Assembly (NCBI GenBank): GCA_001898185.1
Contig: MKTI01000001.1
Span: 62,001 to 126,000 of the forward strand
Length of the DNA stretch: 64,000 bases
Direction of reading: 5' to 3'
Origin: Cellulomonas sp. 73-145
GTDB lineage: Bacteria; Actinomycetota; Actinomycetes; Actinomycetales; Cellulomonadaceae
Positions 7,115 to 17,227 of the stretch are shown here, piece after piece (the first letter of the stretch is position 1; the number at the start of each line of letters is the position of its first letter). A program made the position numbers and the translations under genes. Under the pieces are notes generated by a model. The model worked only from the letters and a program-made list of their open reading frames with translations, was not told the DNA's origin and searched no databases.

Positions 7115-7837
7115 ATGATCACGGACCAGCTGGACAGCCGCGTGCTGCGGTTCACCGACAGCTACGCGCAACGGTTCATGAGGCCGGGCACGTACCGGTA
7201 CGGGGTGGTCGCCGCCGGTGCGCACCCGGCGAAGGCGGTGCCCGTCGAGGCGGTGCGGTCGTTGCACCGCGGTTCGGCGGCGGCGCCCTTCACGGTGCAG
7301 GTCGAGGAGGGCGAGGCCGGCGCGATGGCGCAGACGGTGCTCACGGTCCGCCGCGAGGGCACGCGCTTCGTCGTCGACCAGCCGACCGTGCGCATCCGGA
7401 CCGGCGACATGGTGATGTGGCACGGCACCGACGCCTCGTGGCCGTTCGCGATCGCCGGCGAGAAGGAGTTCTTCGGCAGCGACCGGCTGGTGAACGAGTC
7501 GGGCTTCTCGCACGCGTTCACCGCCGCCGGCACGCACGAGTGGGGTGACGCCTACGGCTCCGGGCTGCGGGGGACGGTGCGGGTGCGTCAGCCGCGGCTC
7601 GGATCGGCCAAGGACGTGGAGGCGTGGCAGTCCCGGCTGTCGGCCGGCACGCTCGTCACCATCACCGACGCCGTGGCCGAACCGGCCGAGGTGGACCTCG
7701 TCGTCGGGCAGACGGTGTTCTTCGTCGTCACCCGTGGGCCCGGGGTGTCCGTGACGGACGTGGACCTGCTGCCGCCGACAGGCAAGGGCGACGGCGACGA
7801 GGACGACGAGGCCCGCGTGGCTGCCGCGGCGTCCTGA
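7115..7837 (+). CDS. Cupredoxin-like protein lacking copper ligands, third gene of the cassette
   Basis: A 240-residue protein whose middle (about 88-158) resembles a plastocyanin/cupredoxin sandwich: TVRIRTGDMVMWHGTDAS, then SHAFTAAGTHEWGD and GLRGTVRVR in place of the usual pGtY-C-H-M-GtV end. The canonical Cys and Met ligands are missing and the loop reads GDAYGSGL, so a type 1 copper site is unlikely. The N-terminal part contains a similar MRPGTYRYGVV, and the C-terminal part (TLVTITDAVAEPAEVDLVVG) also looks like a strand repeat, so it may be two or three sandwich modules. It ends in an acidic tail (GDEDDEAR). No signal peptide is evident. RBS GGAGGGCG precedes the ATG, 10 nt after gene two. 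A strong hairpin follows. Confidence 0.78.
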   Translation: MITDQLDSRVLRFTDSYAQRFMRPGTYRYGVVAAGAHPAKAVPVEAVRSLHRGSAAAPFTVQVEEGEAGAMAQTVLTVRREGTRFVVDQPTVRIRTGDMVMWHGTDASWPFAIAGEKEFFGSDRLVNESGFSHAFTAAGTHEWGDAYGSGLRGTVRVRQPRLGSAKDVEAWQSRLSAGTLVTITDAVAEPAEVDLVVGQTVFFVVTRGPGVSVTDVDLLPPTGKGDGDEDDEARVAAAAS

Positions 7838-7853
7838 GCGCCGCGGAGCACGG

Positions 7854-7891
7854 CGAGGGCGCCGGGGCGACGCGACCGCCCGGCGCCCTCG
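7854..7891 (+). terminator. Strong hairpin after the three-gene cassette
   Basis: CGAGGGCGCCGGG (7854-7866) and CCCGGCGCCCTCG (7879-7891) form a perfect 13-bp stem starting 17 nt after the last stop. It isolates the cassette from nhaA downstream. Confidence 0.65.
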
Positions 7892-7985
7892 TCCGTGGGC
7901 CTGTCGGCGCTGACCACCGACGGGGAAGATCGACCGGGTGCCCGCAGTTGGCACGACCAGACGCCCACGGTCGACGGGAGGCCCC

Positions 7986-9842
7986 ATGAGCACGGACCTG
8001 CAGCTGACCAGCGCGCCACCGCCGGTGCCGCGCGCGCCGCGGATGGACCGGGACCGCGCGTCGGCCGCCCTGCTCGTCGCCGCGACGGTCGCGGCGGTCG
8101 TGTGGGTCAACTCCCCCGTCGGGCACAGCTACGGCGCCTTCTGGGGAACCCCCGTGGGCCTGTCGCTCGGGTCGGCCTCGATCCAGCTGACCCTGCACTC
8201 GGTGGTGAACGACGCCCTGATGGCGGTCTTCTTCTTCGCCGTCGGCCTCGAGGTCAAGGACGAGGTCACCATCGGGCAGCTGTCCGAGCGTGCGCGCGCC
8301 GTCGTCCCCGCGGCGGCCGCGCTCGGCGGCCTCGCCGTACCGGCGCTGATCTTCCTGCTGGTCGCCGGCCGGTCGGGAGACGCCCACGCGTGGGGCGTGG
8401 TGATCTCCACCGACACGGCCTTCCTGATCGGCGCGCTGGCCCTGATCCGCCCGCGGCACCCCGCGCGGCTGCGGGTGTTCCTGCTGACCATGGCGGTGGT
8501 CGACGACGTGGGCGCGCTGACGGTGATCGCGCTCTTCTACACCGCCCACCTGCGGCTCGGCGCGCTGCTGGTCGCCGCCGTCACGGTCGGGCTCATCGCG
8601 CTGGTGCGGTTCCTGCCGTCCGGCCGAGGGCCGGTCTACGGGGTGCTCGCCGTGGTGCTGTGGTTCGCGCTGCACGCGGCCGGGGTGCACCCGACCTTGA
8701 CCGGCGTCGCCGTCGCGCTGCTGATCCCGGTGTTCGCGCCGCGGCGCCGGGACGTGGAGAACGTCGAGGCGCTGACCCGGGCGTTCCGGCAGTCGCCCAA
8801 CCCCCGCTACGCCGCCGCCGCGACCCGCGGCCTGCGGGAGTCGATCTCCATCAACGAGCGGCTGCAGGTCGCCGTCGCGCCCTTCGTGTCGTTCGTCGTC
8901 CTGCCCGTCTTCGCGCTGTCCAACGCCGGTGTGCCCCTGGACGCCGGCACGTTGCGCGGCGCGCTGCGCGCCCCGCTCTTCTGGGGGGTCGTGCTCGGCC
9001 TGGTGGTCGGCAAGCTGGTCGGCATCACCGGTGCGACCGCGCTGGTGGACCGCAGCAGCTGGGGCCGCCTCGCACCGGGCCTCCGCCTCCGCCGGGTGGC
9101 GGGCGGCGCGGCCCTCTCGGGCATCGGCTTCACCATCGCCCTGCTGATCGCCGACATCGCGATCCCGGAGCCGGTCGCTGCCGCCCAGGCACGGGTCGGG
9201 GTGCTGGTGGCCTCCGTGCTCGCGGCCGGCCTCGGGTGGGCACTGCTCGCCGTCGTCGACCGATGGTCGCCGCCGGTGGCCGTGGGCAAGACGCTGCTGC
9301 GCCCCTTCGACGCCCACCGCGACCACTACCGCGGCCGGCCCGACGCCCCGATGGTGATCGTCGAGTACGGCGACTTCGAGTGCCCCTTCTGCAGCCGGGC
9401 CACCGGGTCGGTCGACGAGGTCCTCGCCGAGCTCGGCGACGACGTGGTGTGGGTGTGGCGGCACCTGCCGCTCGTCCGGGTGCACCCCCATGCGCGCGAG
9501 GCGGCCGAGGCGGCCGAGGCAGCCGACCGCCAGGGTCGGTTCCTCGACCTCGCGCAGGTGATGTTCGCCCGGCAGGACCACCTGGAGCGCGAGGACCTGC
9601 TCGCCTACGCCGACGAGCTGGGGATGGACGTCGACCGCTTCGCCCAGGACCTCGAGGACGGCGACGTGTCCCGACGCGTGCAGGACGACGTGGACGACGC
9701 CGACCTGATGGACCTGCTCTCCACCCCGACGTTCTTCGTGAACGGCAAGCGGCACGTCGGCCCCTACGACGCGGCGAGCCTGGTCACGGCGCTCCGCGCC
9801 CCGCTCCACGAGACGGGCACGACCGCACCGGTCGCAGGCTGA
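7986..9842 (+). CDS. nhaA: Na+/H+ antiporter NhaA fused to a thioredoxin/DsbA-like domain
   Basis: A 618-residue protein in two parts. Residues about 15-435 are NhaA with roughly twelve membrane helices, including VNDALMAVFFFAVGLEVK, the ion-binding Asp173-Asp174 pair in AVVDDVGAL and GIGFTIALLIADIAI. It exchanges two H+ for one Na+ across the cytoplasmic membrane. Residues about 440-610 are a DsbA/thioredoxin-fold domain with CPFC (Cys466/Cys469) in EYGDFECPFC and a cis-Pro region LSTPTFFVNGKRHVGPYD. NhaA-thioredoxin fusions are known in actinobacteria; the role of the redox domain is unclear. Start ATG 7986 has GGGAGG upstream; a GTG 16 codons earlier has no such site. It converges on the DMT gene with a 3-nt gap. 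Confidence 0.93.
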   Translation: MSTDLQLTSAPPPVPRAPRMDRDRASAALLVAATVAAVVWVNSPVGHSYGAFWGTPVGLSLGSASIQLTLHSVVNDALMAVFFFAVGLEVKDEVTIGQLSERARAVVPAAAALGGLAVPALIFLLVAGRSGDAHAWGVVISTDTAFLIGALALIRPRHPARLRVFLLTMAVVDDVGALTVIALFYTAHLRLGALLVAAVTVGLIALVRFLPSGRGPVYGVLAVVLWFALHAAGVHPTLTGVAVALLIPVFAPRRRDVENVEALTRAFRQSPNPRYAAAATRGLRESISINERLQVAVAPFVSFVVLPVFALSNAGVPLDAGTLRGALRAPLFWGVVLGLVVGKLVGITGATALVDRSSWGRLAPGLRLRRVAGGAALSGIGFTIALLIADIAIPEPVAAAQARVGVLVASVLAAGLGWALLAVVDRWSPPVAVGKTLLRPFDAHRDHYRGRPDAPMVIVEYGDFECPFCSRATGSVDEVLAELGDDVVWVWRHLPLVRVHPHAREAAEAAEAADRQGRFLDLAQVMFARQDHLEREDLLAYADELGMDVDRFAQDLEDGDVSRRVQDDVDDADLMDLLSTPTFFVNGKRHVGPYDAASLVTALRAPLHETGTTAPVAG

Positions 9843-9845
9843 CGG

Positions 9846-10793
9846 TCAGCCGCCCAGCCGCACGGCGAGGATCCCGGCCAGCACCAGGACGGCGCCGCCG
9901 AGCCGGGGCGCCGTCAGCGGTCGCCGCATCGCGCCCAGGGCGCCGGTGTGGTCGACGACGAGCCCGGCGACGATCTGACCCAGGAGCACGACGCTGACCG
10001 TCAGGGACGTCCCGAGCAGGGGTGCGTCGAGGGCGTTGACCGCGACGAAGGTCGCACCGAGCAGCCCACCGCTCCAGCCCCACCACGGCGGACGCGCCCA
10101 CGCGCCGGCCCCGACCAGGCGGCCGCGCGCCGCCAGCACGGCGTTCAGCACGACGAGCGCGACGGTGCCGACCAGGAACGACGCGAGGGACGCACCGATC
10201 GACGAGCCGAGCGCCTTCCCCAGCTCACCGTTCACGGTGGTCTGGACGGCGCTCAGGCCCCCCGCCAGCACCGCCGCCGCGGCGAGCAGCGGCAGGGCGC
10301 GCGACGCTGCGGCGCCCGGCACGGTCGCTCCACCGGTCCGCGGGCCCGGGCGGCGGCGCAAGTTGACCAGGACGGCCCCGACGACCACCAGCAGCGTGCC
10401 GAGCACCCGCCAGACCGTCAGCGTCCTGACCGCCACGCCGAACGCGCCCGTCACGTCGATCAGCAGCCCGCCGAGAACCTGACCGAGCACCGGCAGCACG
10501 ACGGTCACCGAGGCGCCGAGCCGGCGCATCAGCACCATGTTGAGCGTGAGGAAGACGACGCCGCACAGGCCACCGATCCAGATCCACCACGGCCGGTGCG
10601 CCAGCGTCGCACCCACGGCGAGGGACGGCCGCAGCACGAGGACCACGACGGCGAGGAAGACGGTCCCGATGCCGAAGGACACCAGCGACGCCAGGAACGT
10701 CGAGCGCAGCGATGCCGACAGACGGGTGTTGACCGCCGTCTGGACGGGCAGCAGCGCCCCGGCGGCCACACCGAGCACCGCAGCGAGCAGCAT
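9846..10793 (-). CDS. DMT-family transporter (duplicated DUF606/YdcZ)
   Basis: A 315-residue integral membrane protein with about ten helices in two similar halves, each opening with a G-rich Q-containing helix (GVAAGALLPVQTAVNTRLS and VLAGGLSAVQTTVNGELG). This duplication is typical of DUF606/YdcZ members of the drug/metabolite transporter superfamily. Substrate unknown. The halves are joined by a basic linker (RRRPGPRTGG). ATG 10793 has GGGGAG about 8 nt upstream. No neighbour suggests a substrate. Confidence 0.85.
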   Translation of the reverse strand: MLLAAVLGVAAGALLPVQTAVNTRLSASLRSTFLASLVSFGIGTVFLAVVVLVLRPSLAVGATLAHRPWWIWIGGLCGVVFLTLNMVLMRRLGASVTVVLPVLGQVLGGLLIDVTGAFGVAVRTLTVWRVLGTLLVVVGAVLVNLRRRPGPRTGGATVPGAAASRALPLLAAAAVLAGGLSAVQTTVNGELGKALGSSIGASLASFLVGTVALVVLNAVLAARGRLVGAGAWARPPWWGWSGGLLGATFVAVNALDAPLLGTSLTVSVVLLGQIVAGLVVDHTGALGAMRRPLTAPRLGGAVLVLAGILAVRLGG

Positions 10794-10939
10794 GTCCTAC
10801 TCCCCTCGTCCGACCACGTCGGCCGGCGGGGTGGGACAGGGTGCCGTCCGCCGGAGTCGTCAGCGCGGACCGTCCCGCCGGGCGAGGGTAACCGACACCT
10901 GCGACGCCGCCCGCGAGGCGGCGCCCGGTTGCGCCGGCG

Positions 10940-11209
10940 TCAGTGGTGCCGGAGCGCGTCGACCAGCTGGGCCTTCCGCATGTGCGACCTGCCCTCGATG
11001 CCGATCTGCGCGGCCCTCTTGCGCAGCTCGTCCACCGACCACTCCTCGTACTGCTCGCTGCGGCCGCCCTTGCGGCCGACCGCGGAACGGGAGGTGGCGG
11101 CCGCCGCGTTCGCGATCCGCGCGCTCTTCTCCTTCGAGTTGCCCTCGTCGCGGAGCTTCTCGTACAGCTCCTTGTCCTTGACGCTGGGTCCAGGGTTGCG
11201 TCCAGGCAT
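10940..11209 (-). CDS. Small basic protein with Rho-N/SAP-like C-terminus (DUF7218-like)
   Basis: An 89-residue highly charged protein beginning MPGRNPGPSVKDKELYEKLR, with KEKSARIANAAAATSRS in the middle and a C-terminal helix-extended-helix motif (SVDELRKRAAQIGIEGRS, KAQLVDALR) like the Rho termination factor N-terminal/SAP fold that binds nucleic acid. Many actinobacteria encode such proteins, usually annotated as Rho-N-domain or DUF7218 proteins with no proven role. Strong [15 protein letters not shown] 7-bp GC hairpin at 10905-10923 downstream could be its terminator. Confidence 0.75.
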   Translation of the reverse strand: MPGRNPGPSVKDKELYEKLRDEGNSKEKSARIANAAAATSRSAVGRKGGRSEQYEEWSVDELRKRAAQIGIEGRSHMRKAQLVDALRHH

Positions 11210-11336
11210 GGTGGCCGTCCTCTCCTCCGGCAGCGCACGTGGCGGGTGCGCCTGAGCACCGATGCGCTCGGCCGAGCGCTACTCCACTGTCACGCGGTGG
11301 TCCGGGAGGCGCATCCGGTCGGCGCCCCGCCCGGCG

Positions 11337-12620
11337 TCAGTGCAGCTCGACTCGCAGGGCCTCCGCCGCCGCGCGCGCCCGCTCGCGCGCCTGCGCCACG
11401 TCGGTCCCGCGCGCCAGCGTGACCGCGACCCGCCGGTGCCCGTGCACGACCGGCTTGCCGAACAGTCGCACCTGGGCCGTCGGCACCCGCAGCGCCTCGT
11501 CGACACCCCTGAACACCGGGACGCCGTCGCCGGACGCCAGCACCGCGCAGGAAGCGGCCGCCGCCTGGTCGGAACCGGCCCCGAGGCGCAGCGGCTCGGG
11601 CGCGGGGAGACCGAGCACCGCACGTGCGTGCAGGGCGAACTCCGACACGTCCTGCGACACCAAGGTGACCAACCCGGTGTCGTGCGGGCGCGGGGACACC
11701 TCGGAGAAGAGGACGCGGTCCCCGACGACGAACAGCTCGACGCCGAACAGGCCGAAGCCACCGAGCGCCCCCGTGACCTGCTCGGCGATGCGCCGCGCCT
11801 CCGCCAGCACCTGCGGGTCCAGGGCCGCCGGCTGCCACGACTCGCGGTAGTCGCCGTCGACCTGGGTGTGCCCGACGGGCTCGCAGAACGTCACGCCGTC
11901 GACGTGCCGCACGGTGAGCAGCGTGATCTCGGTGTCGAAGGGCACGAAGCCCTCGACGATGACCCGGACGGGGGCGTCGTCGTCCGCGGCAGCTGCCCGA
12001 CCGCCGGTCCGCGCGACCCGCCAGGCCTCCTCGAGACCGTCGGCCGACCGCACCAGCGACTGCCCGTGCCCCGACGACGACATCACCGGCTTGACCACCA
12101 CGGGCAGCCCGAGGTCCTCGACCGCCGCGCGCAACCCCTCCAGCGAGTCCGTGAACCGGTACGGCGAGGTCGGGACGCCGAGCTCCTCGGCGGCGAGGCG
12201 CCGGATGCCCTCGCGGTCCATCGTCAGCCGGGTCGCCCGTGCGGTCGGCACCACGCGCACCCCGGTCGCCTCCACCTCGGCGAGCACGGCCGTCGCGATC
12301 GCCTCGATCTCCGGCACGACGACGTGGGGTCGCTCGACGGCCAGCACCGCTCGCAGCGCCTCGGGGTCGAGCATGTCGACGACGTGCGACCGTGCGGCGA
12401 CCGCCATCGCGGGGGCGCCGGCGTAGCGGTCGACGGCGACCACCTCGACGGCGAGCCGCACCAGCTCGATCGCCACCTCCTTGCCGAGCTCACCGGACCC
12501 CAGCAGGAGCACCCGGGTCGCGGTCGGCGTCCCCGGGGTCCCGAGGGTGCCGGGACGCTGCCCGGTCGGGGGCTCTTCGGTGGCAGGCACGGCATCGGAC
12601 GGGTTCGAAGCGGGGGTCAT
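11337..12620 (-). CDS. purT: Formate-dependent phosphoribosylglycinamide formyltransferase PurT
   Basis: A 427-residue ATP-grasp enzyme that makes formyl-GAR from GAR, formate and ATP, the third step of purine synthesis. Seen: the N-terminal nucleotide-binding motif [17 protein letters not shown], the ATP-grasp lid [36 protein letters not shown] with the metal-binding Glu residues, and [13 protein letters not shown]. It has a ~35-residue Pro/Thr-rich N-terminal extension relative to the E. coli enzyme. The start at 12620 has GGGAGG 9 nt upstream. It is divergent from the ABC transporter operon; the 159-bp gap must hold both promoters, but I cannot assign them. Confidence 0.95.
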   Translation of the reverse strand: MTPASNPSDAVPATEEPPTGQRPGTLGTPGTPTATRVLLLGSGELGKEVAIELVRLAVEVVAVDRYAGAPAMAVAARSHVVDMLDPEALRAVLAVERPHVVVPEIEAIATAVLAEVEATGVRVVPTARATRLTMDREGIRRLAAEELGVPTSPYRFTDSLEGLRAAVEDLGLPVVVKPVMSSSGHGQSLVRSADGLEEAWRVARTGGRAAAADDDAPVRVIVEGFVPFDTEITLLTVRHVDGVTFCEPVGHTQVDGDYRESWQPAALDPQVLAEARRIAEQVTGALGGFGLFGVELFVVGDRVLFSEVSPRPHDTGLVTLVSQDVSEFALHARAVLGLPAPEPLRLGAGSDQAAAASCAVLASGDGVPVFRGVDEALRVPTAQVRLFGKPVVHGHRRVAVTLARGTDVAQARERARAAAEALRVELH

Positions 12621-12779
12621 GGTGCGATCCTCCCGCGGACGGCAGCGCACCGGTGCGACACGGCGCCGTAACATGTGCCCGCTAAGTTCCGCCCCGGGCG
12701 CCGACCGAGTTCCGGTGCCTGATCCTGCCGACTCCCGCCAGCGACCGCCGGCGGGATGCGAGCCGCCTGGAGGCCTTCC

Positions 12780-13709
12780 GTGCGCACTACGCCCCTCGCC
12801 CTCGTCGCCGTCGCCGCGGTGACCCTCAGCCTGACCGCCTGCGGGGGTGGCAGCGGTACGCCGGCCGCCTCCTCCTCGGGCTCGGCCGCCGGAGCGAGTG
12901 CCGCGGCGACCTTCGACCCGTCGTCGGTGAAGAAGGACGACACGCTGGCGGCGCTGCTGCCGGACAAGGTGAAGAGCGCGGGCACGCTGACGGTCGGCGC
13001 GGACACCTCCTACGCCCCCGCCGAGTACATCGCCGAGGACGGCAAGACGCCCGTCGGCTACGACGTCGACCTCGCGAAGGCGATCGGCGCGGTGCTGGGC
13101 CTGAAGACGACTGTGCAGTCGGCCGACTTCACCGGCATCATCCCGGCGATCGGCTCGAAGTACGACGTCGGCATCTCGTCGTTCACCATCAACTCCGACC
13201 GGGAGCAGAAGGCGAACATGATCGCCTACTTCCAGGCCGGTGAGGCGTACGCCGTGCAGAAGGGCAACCCGAACAAGGTCGACCCGACCAACCTGTGCGG
13301 CCTGACGGTGGGCATCCAGACCGGCACGGTCGAGGACGACGAGTTCAACGCCGTGATCGCCAAGTGCAAGACCGACGGCAAGAAGGCGCCGAACCCGCTG
13401 AAGTACGCCAAGCAGAGCGACGTCACCACCGCACTGGTGGGCGGCAAGGCCGACGTGATGTACGCCGACTCGCCGATCATCGCCTACGCGATCGCGCAGA
13501 CCAACGGCCAGCTCGAGCAGCTCGGCGACGTGTTCTCGAGCGCGCCGCAGGGCATCGTCGTCTCCAAGGACGACACGGCCCTGACGACCGCGATCCAGAA
13601 GGCCGTGCAGAAGCTGATCGACGACGGCACCTACGGCAAGATCCTCGCCGCCTGGGGCAACCAGGCCGGCGCGGTGAAGACGGCCGAGCTCAACCCGACC
13701 GTCAGCTGA
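12780..13709 (+). CDS. Amino-acid ABC transporter substrate-binding lipoprotein
   Basis: A 309-residue periplasmic-binding-protein family 3 protein. It has a lipoprotein signal: basic N-terminus, hydrophobic core and lipobox LTAC with Cys21 as the lipidated residue, then a Gly/Ser linker. The binding fold starts near [20 protein letters not shown] and contains [15 protein letters not shown] and [16 protein letters not shown], features of polar or charged amino-acid binders. The GTG at 12780 lies 6 nt after TGGAGG and gives a normal-length signal peptide, so it is preferred over the ATG at 12756. Exact ligand unknown. It is the first gene of a binding protein-permease-ATPase operon. Confidence 0.92.
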   Translation: MRTTPLALVAVAAVTLSLTACGGGSGTPAASSSGSAAGASAAATFDPSSVKKDDTLAALLPDKVKSAGTLTVGADTSYAPAEYIAEDGKTPVGYDVDLAKAIGAVLGLKTTVQSADFTGIIPAIGSKYDVGISSFTINSDREQKANMIAYFQAGEAYAVQKGNPNKVDPTNLCGLTVGIQTGTVEDDEFNAVIAKCKTDGKKAPNPLKYAKQSDVTTALVGGKADVMYADSPIIAYAIAQTNGQLEQLGDVFSSAPQGIVVSKDDTALTTAIQKAVQKLIDDGTYGKILAAWGNQAGAVKTAELNPTVS

Positions 13710-13719
13710 GACCGCGACG

Positions 13720-14732
13720 GTGAGCAGCCCCACGGGGTCCGACGCGACCACCCCCGGCCGGGAGCCCGAGCGCATCCACGCGGTGCCCGTGCGCTACCCC
13801 GGCCGGTGGGTGGCCGCCGCCGTCGTCGCGGTGATCGCCGCGATGGCGGTGCACGGACTGATCACCAACCCCCGGTTCGCGTGGCCGACGGTCGGCAAGT
13901 ACCTGTTCGCCACCCCGGTGCTGCAGGGCGTGCTGTGGACGCTCGCGCTGACCGTCGGGTCGATGGTGATCGCCGTCGTCCTCGCGGTGCTGCTCGCCGT
14001 GATGCGGGGCTCGGACAACCCGGTGACCCGCGCCGTCTCGTGGTTCTACATCTGGGTGTTCCGCGGGACCCCGATCTACACCCAGCTGGTGTTCTGGGGT
14101 CTGATCTCGGTGCTCTACCCGAAGATCTCGCTCGGTGTCCCCTTCGGCCCCGAGTGGTTGAGCTTCACCACCAAGGACCTGGTGACGGCCTTCCGAGGTG
14201 CCCTGCTCGGCCTGGCGCTGAACGAGGCGGCCTACCTGGCGGAGATCGTCCGCGCCGGCCTGCAGAGCGTCGACCGCGGTCAGCACGAGGCGGCACGGGC
14301 GCTCGGCATGAAGGAGGGCACCATCCTGCGCCGGGTGGTGCTGCCCCAGGCGATGCGCGTGATCGTGCCGCCGACGGGCAACGAGACGATCTCCATGCTC
14401 AAGACCACGTCGCTGGTGCTGGCGGTGCCCTTCACGCTCGACCTGAACTACGCGACGAGCGCCGTCGGCAACCGGATCTTCCAGCCGGTGCCGCTGCTGA
14501 TCGTCGCGGCGTTCTGGTACCTGCTGGTCACCAGCGTCCTGATGGTGGGTCAGTACTACCTGGAGCGGTACTACGGCCGCGGCTTCGACGTGCACAAGGT
14601 GAACGCCGGCCCGCAGGGACCGCGCCGCGGTCGAGCCGCACGGCAGGCGGCCATCAACGCCGCGCACACGACGCCGGAGCCGACCCCGCTGGACGAGATG
14701 GGCGGCGGCCTGCACAACCCCGGGGGTGTCCA

Positions 14733-14736
<4 letters not shown>
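13720..14736 (+). CDS. Amino-acid ABC transporter permease
   Basis: A 338-residue HisM/GlnP-type permease with about five or six membrane helices. The cytoplasmic EAA loop is visible as [20 protein letters not shown] near residue 190. [11 protein letters not shown] and [17 protein letters not shown] are typical of this family. The hydrophilic C-terminal tail (about 300-338) is longer than usual and Arg/Pro-rich. The GTG start lies 10 nt after the binding-protein stop, and its own stop overlaps the ATPase start (GTGA). It probably works as a homodimer, since only one permease is present. Confidence 0.93.
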
Positions 14737-15527
<791 letters not shown>

Positions 15528-15530
15528 TCC

Positions 15531-15591
15531 CCGCGTGAGCCGAGTCCCGCGTGCCCTGAGTCCGGCATGCCCTGAGCCGCGCGTGCCCTGA
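15531..15591. repeat. Degenerate 15-bp tandem repeat after the ABC operon
   Basis: Four imperfect copies of a 15-bp unit near CCGCGTGCCCTGAGT run from 15531 to 15591; the first copy is more divergent (GTGAGCCGAG). They lie in the convergent gap after the ABC ATPase stop. They do not form an obvious hairpin and no function is evident. Confidence 0.5.
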
Positions 15592-15613
15592 ACAGCTCGG
15601 CCGGCAGCTCTGG

Positions 15614-17227
15614 TCAGCCGACCGGTCGGCGTCCCAGCCGGTGCCGGACCCTCGGCCAGCGTGCGAGGAACTCGGCCGCAGCGCGGTCGACCGCCGCGTC
15701 CTCCACCGCCAGGAGGCGTCCGAGCGCGAAGCCGGTGGCGCCGTCGGCGGTGTGGGCGGCGTCCTGGAGCACCTGCGTGGCGACCACGCCGTCGTGCAGC
15801 TCGCCGAGCAGGTCCGTCACGCCGGACAGCTCCTCGGCGCACCGCCGCGCGCGCGCGCCGAGGCTCGGCACGGTGGCCTGCGCTCCGTACCGAGCACGTT
15901 TGGCCAGGATCCGGACCCGGTGCCACGCCGGGTCGTGCGGGTCCGGGTGCTCCTGCCGCAGGGTCCGCACGGCGTGTCGCAGACGCGTCCAGTCGTGCAC
16001 CACCAGTGCGGGCAGGACGTCCGCGGCCTGGTCGTCGGCCGCGTCCACGAGGAGGGGGCGGCCGGCCGCCTCGACGAGGTCGACCAGCAGCTGCAGGTAG
16101 CGGTCGCTCCCCAGCTCGTCCAGCGCGGCGCGGCGTGCCTCGAGCAGACGCGGTCGCAGCAGCGCATCGAGCGCGGCGAGCGCACGCACGCGATCCTCGA
16201 CGGCGAGCGTCCGGACGTCGCGCTCCAGGCGGTCGTACAGGACCTCCGTGTCGCGGACGGCTCCGAGGGCGTCGGCCGCCACGGCCAGCTCGTCGCGCAG
16301 GTCCGTCGCCCAGGTCTTGTCGCACACGGGGGTGAACGTCCGCAGCGCGCTGCGCAGGGTGCGCGCCGCCACGCGGAGCTGGTGCACCGCGTCGGGCCGG
16401 TCCCGACGGACCCCCACGTCCGCCGCGAGGAAGGCCCGTACGTGCAGGGCGATCGCGAACCGCAGCACCTCACCCGCCGTGCTGTGGCGGCCGGGACGGG
16501 GCGGGACCACGACGTCGGGCAGGCGGGCCGTCGGCATGCCGCCCGGCCGGGCGTCGTCGGGCTCGACGTCGCCGGCGACCGCCTGGACCGCGTCGACCAG
16601 GCGCGTGACCGCCCGCTCCGCGTCCGGCGACGGGCCGAACGCCGTGATCCGCACCCGCCGCTGGCGCTGGGTGCCACGCGCCCGCACCTCCGCCACGATG
16701 CGGTCGTCGTGGACCGCCGCGAGCTCCGCCCCGGCCGGGTCCAGCAGGTGCACGGAGGTACGGGTCGTGCGCAGCTGCGCGACGGGCCGGACCTCGGCCT
16801 CTCGCACCAGAGCCGTCACCAGGTCGAGCAGGTCCACCGGCGCGTGCTCGCCGGAGTCGCCGTCCACCAGCTCGTGGACGACGACGTCCAGGGCCGTCCC
16901 GTCCTGGCCGGCACCGTCGGCGAGCGGCAGGGTGAGCCGCCATCCTGCATCCGGGCCGTCCAGCCGGACCCGCAGCTCGGCGCCCCAACGAGCCAGGCGC
17001 AGGTCGGCGGTGTCGTGCTGCAGCTGACGGAACGTCACGGCGTCGTCGCGCACCTCCTGGACCGCGCCCGGGACCAGGGCGGCGAGGTGCGGCAGGTCGA
17101 CGTCCTCCGTCAGCACCAGCTCCCGGGTCACGGTGGGTTCCCGGACCGTGCCAGCCTCGGCGGTGGGCCGGTCTGCGACGGACCGGTCGGCGGCCGGGCG
17201 GTGGGCTGCGCGGCGGTCGGCGCTCAC
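15614..17227 (-). CDS. CYTH-CHAD protein with degenerate CYTH active site
   Basis: A 537-residue protein. The N-terminal CYTH (triphosphate tunnel) domain spans about 30-220 and retains [20 protein letters not shown] and DAGWRLTLP. The defining ExExK reads ELVLT, and the conserved Lys of WhLKLP is Thr, so phosphatase or cyclase activity is doubtful. The C-terminal CHAD domain (about 255-530) keeps its basic surface and His-Arg motifs [18 protein letters not shown] and [12 protein letters not shown], which in other proteins bind polyphosphate. The start is GTG 17227, overlapping the alcohol dehydrogenase stop by 4 nt, so the two are coupled. It is probably a polyphosphate-associated protein, which is inference. 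Confidence 0.85.
   Translation of the reverse strand: MSADRRAAHRPAADRSVADRPTAEAGTVREPTVTRELVLTEDVDLPHLAALVPGAVQEVRDDAVTFRQLQHDTADLRLARWGAELRVRLDGPDAGWRLTLPLADGAGQDGTALDVVVHELVDGDSGEHAPVDLLDLVTALVREAEVRPVAQLRTTRTSVHLLDPAGAELAAVHDDRIVAEVRARGTQRQRRVRITAFGPSPDAERAVTRLVDAVQAVAGDVEPDDARPGGMPTARLPDVVVPPRPGRHSTAGEVLRFAIALHVRAFLAADVGVRRDRPDAVHQLRVAARTLRSALRTFTPVCDKTWATDLRDELAVAADALGAVRDTEVLYDRLERDVRTLAVEDRVRALAALDALLRPRLLEARRAALDELGSDRYLQLLVDLVEAAGRPLLVDAADDQAADVLPALVVHDWTRLRHAVRTLRQEHPDPHDPAWHRVRILAKRARYGAQATVPSLGARARRCAEELSGVTDLLGELHDGVVATQVLQDAAHTADGATGFALGRLLAVEDAAVDRAAAEFLARWPRVRHRLGRRPVG

Noticed and set aside
4825..7155. A 776-codon minus-strand frame covering the DsrE2-like gene and the unknown cassette
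   Set aside because: The plus strand has RBS-preceded genes with codon-position GC bias; the antisense translation is low-complexity Arg/Gly/Asp.
7728..9809. A 693-codon minus-strand frame opposite nhaA
   Set aside because: NhaA and thioredoxin motifs are on the plus strand; the antisense product has no recognisable feature.
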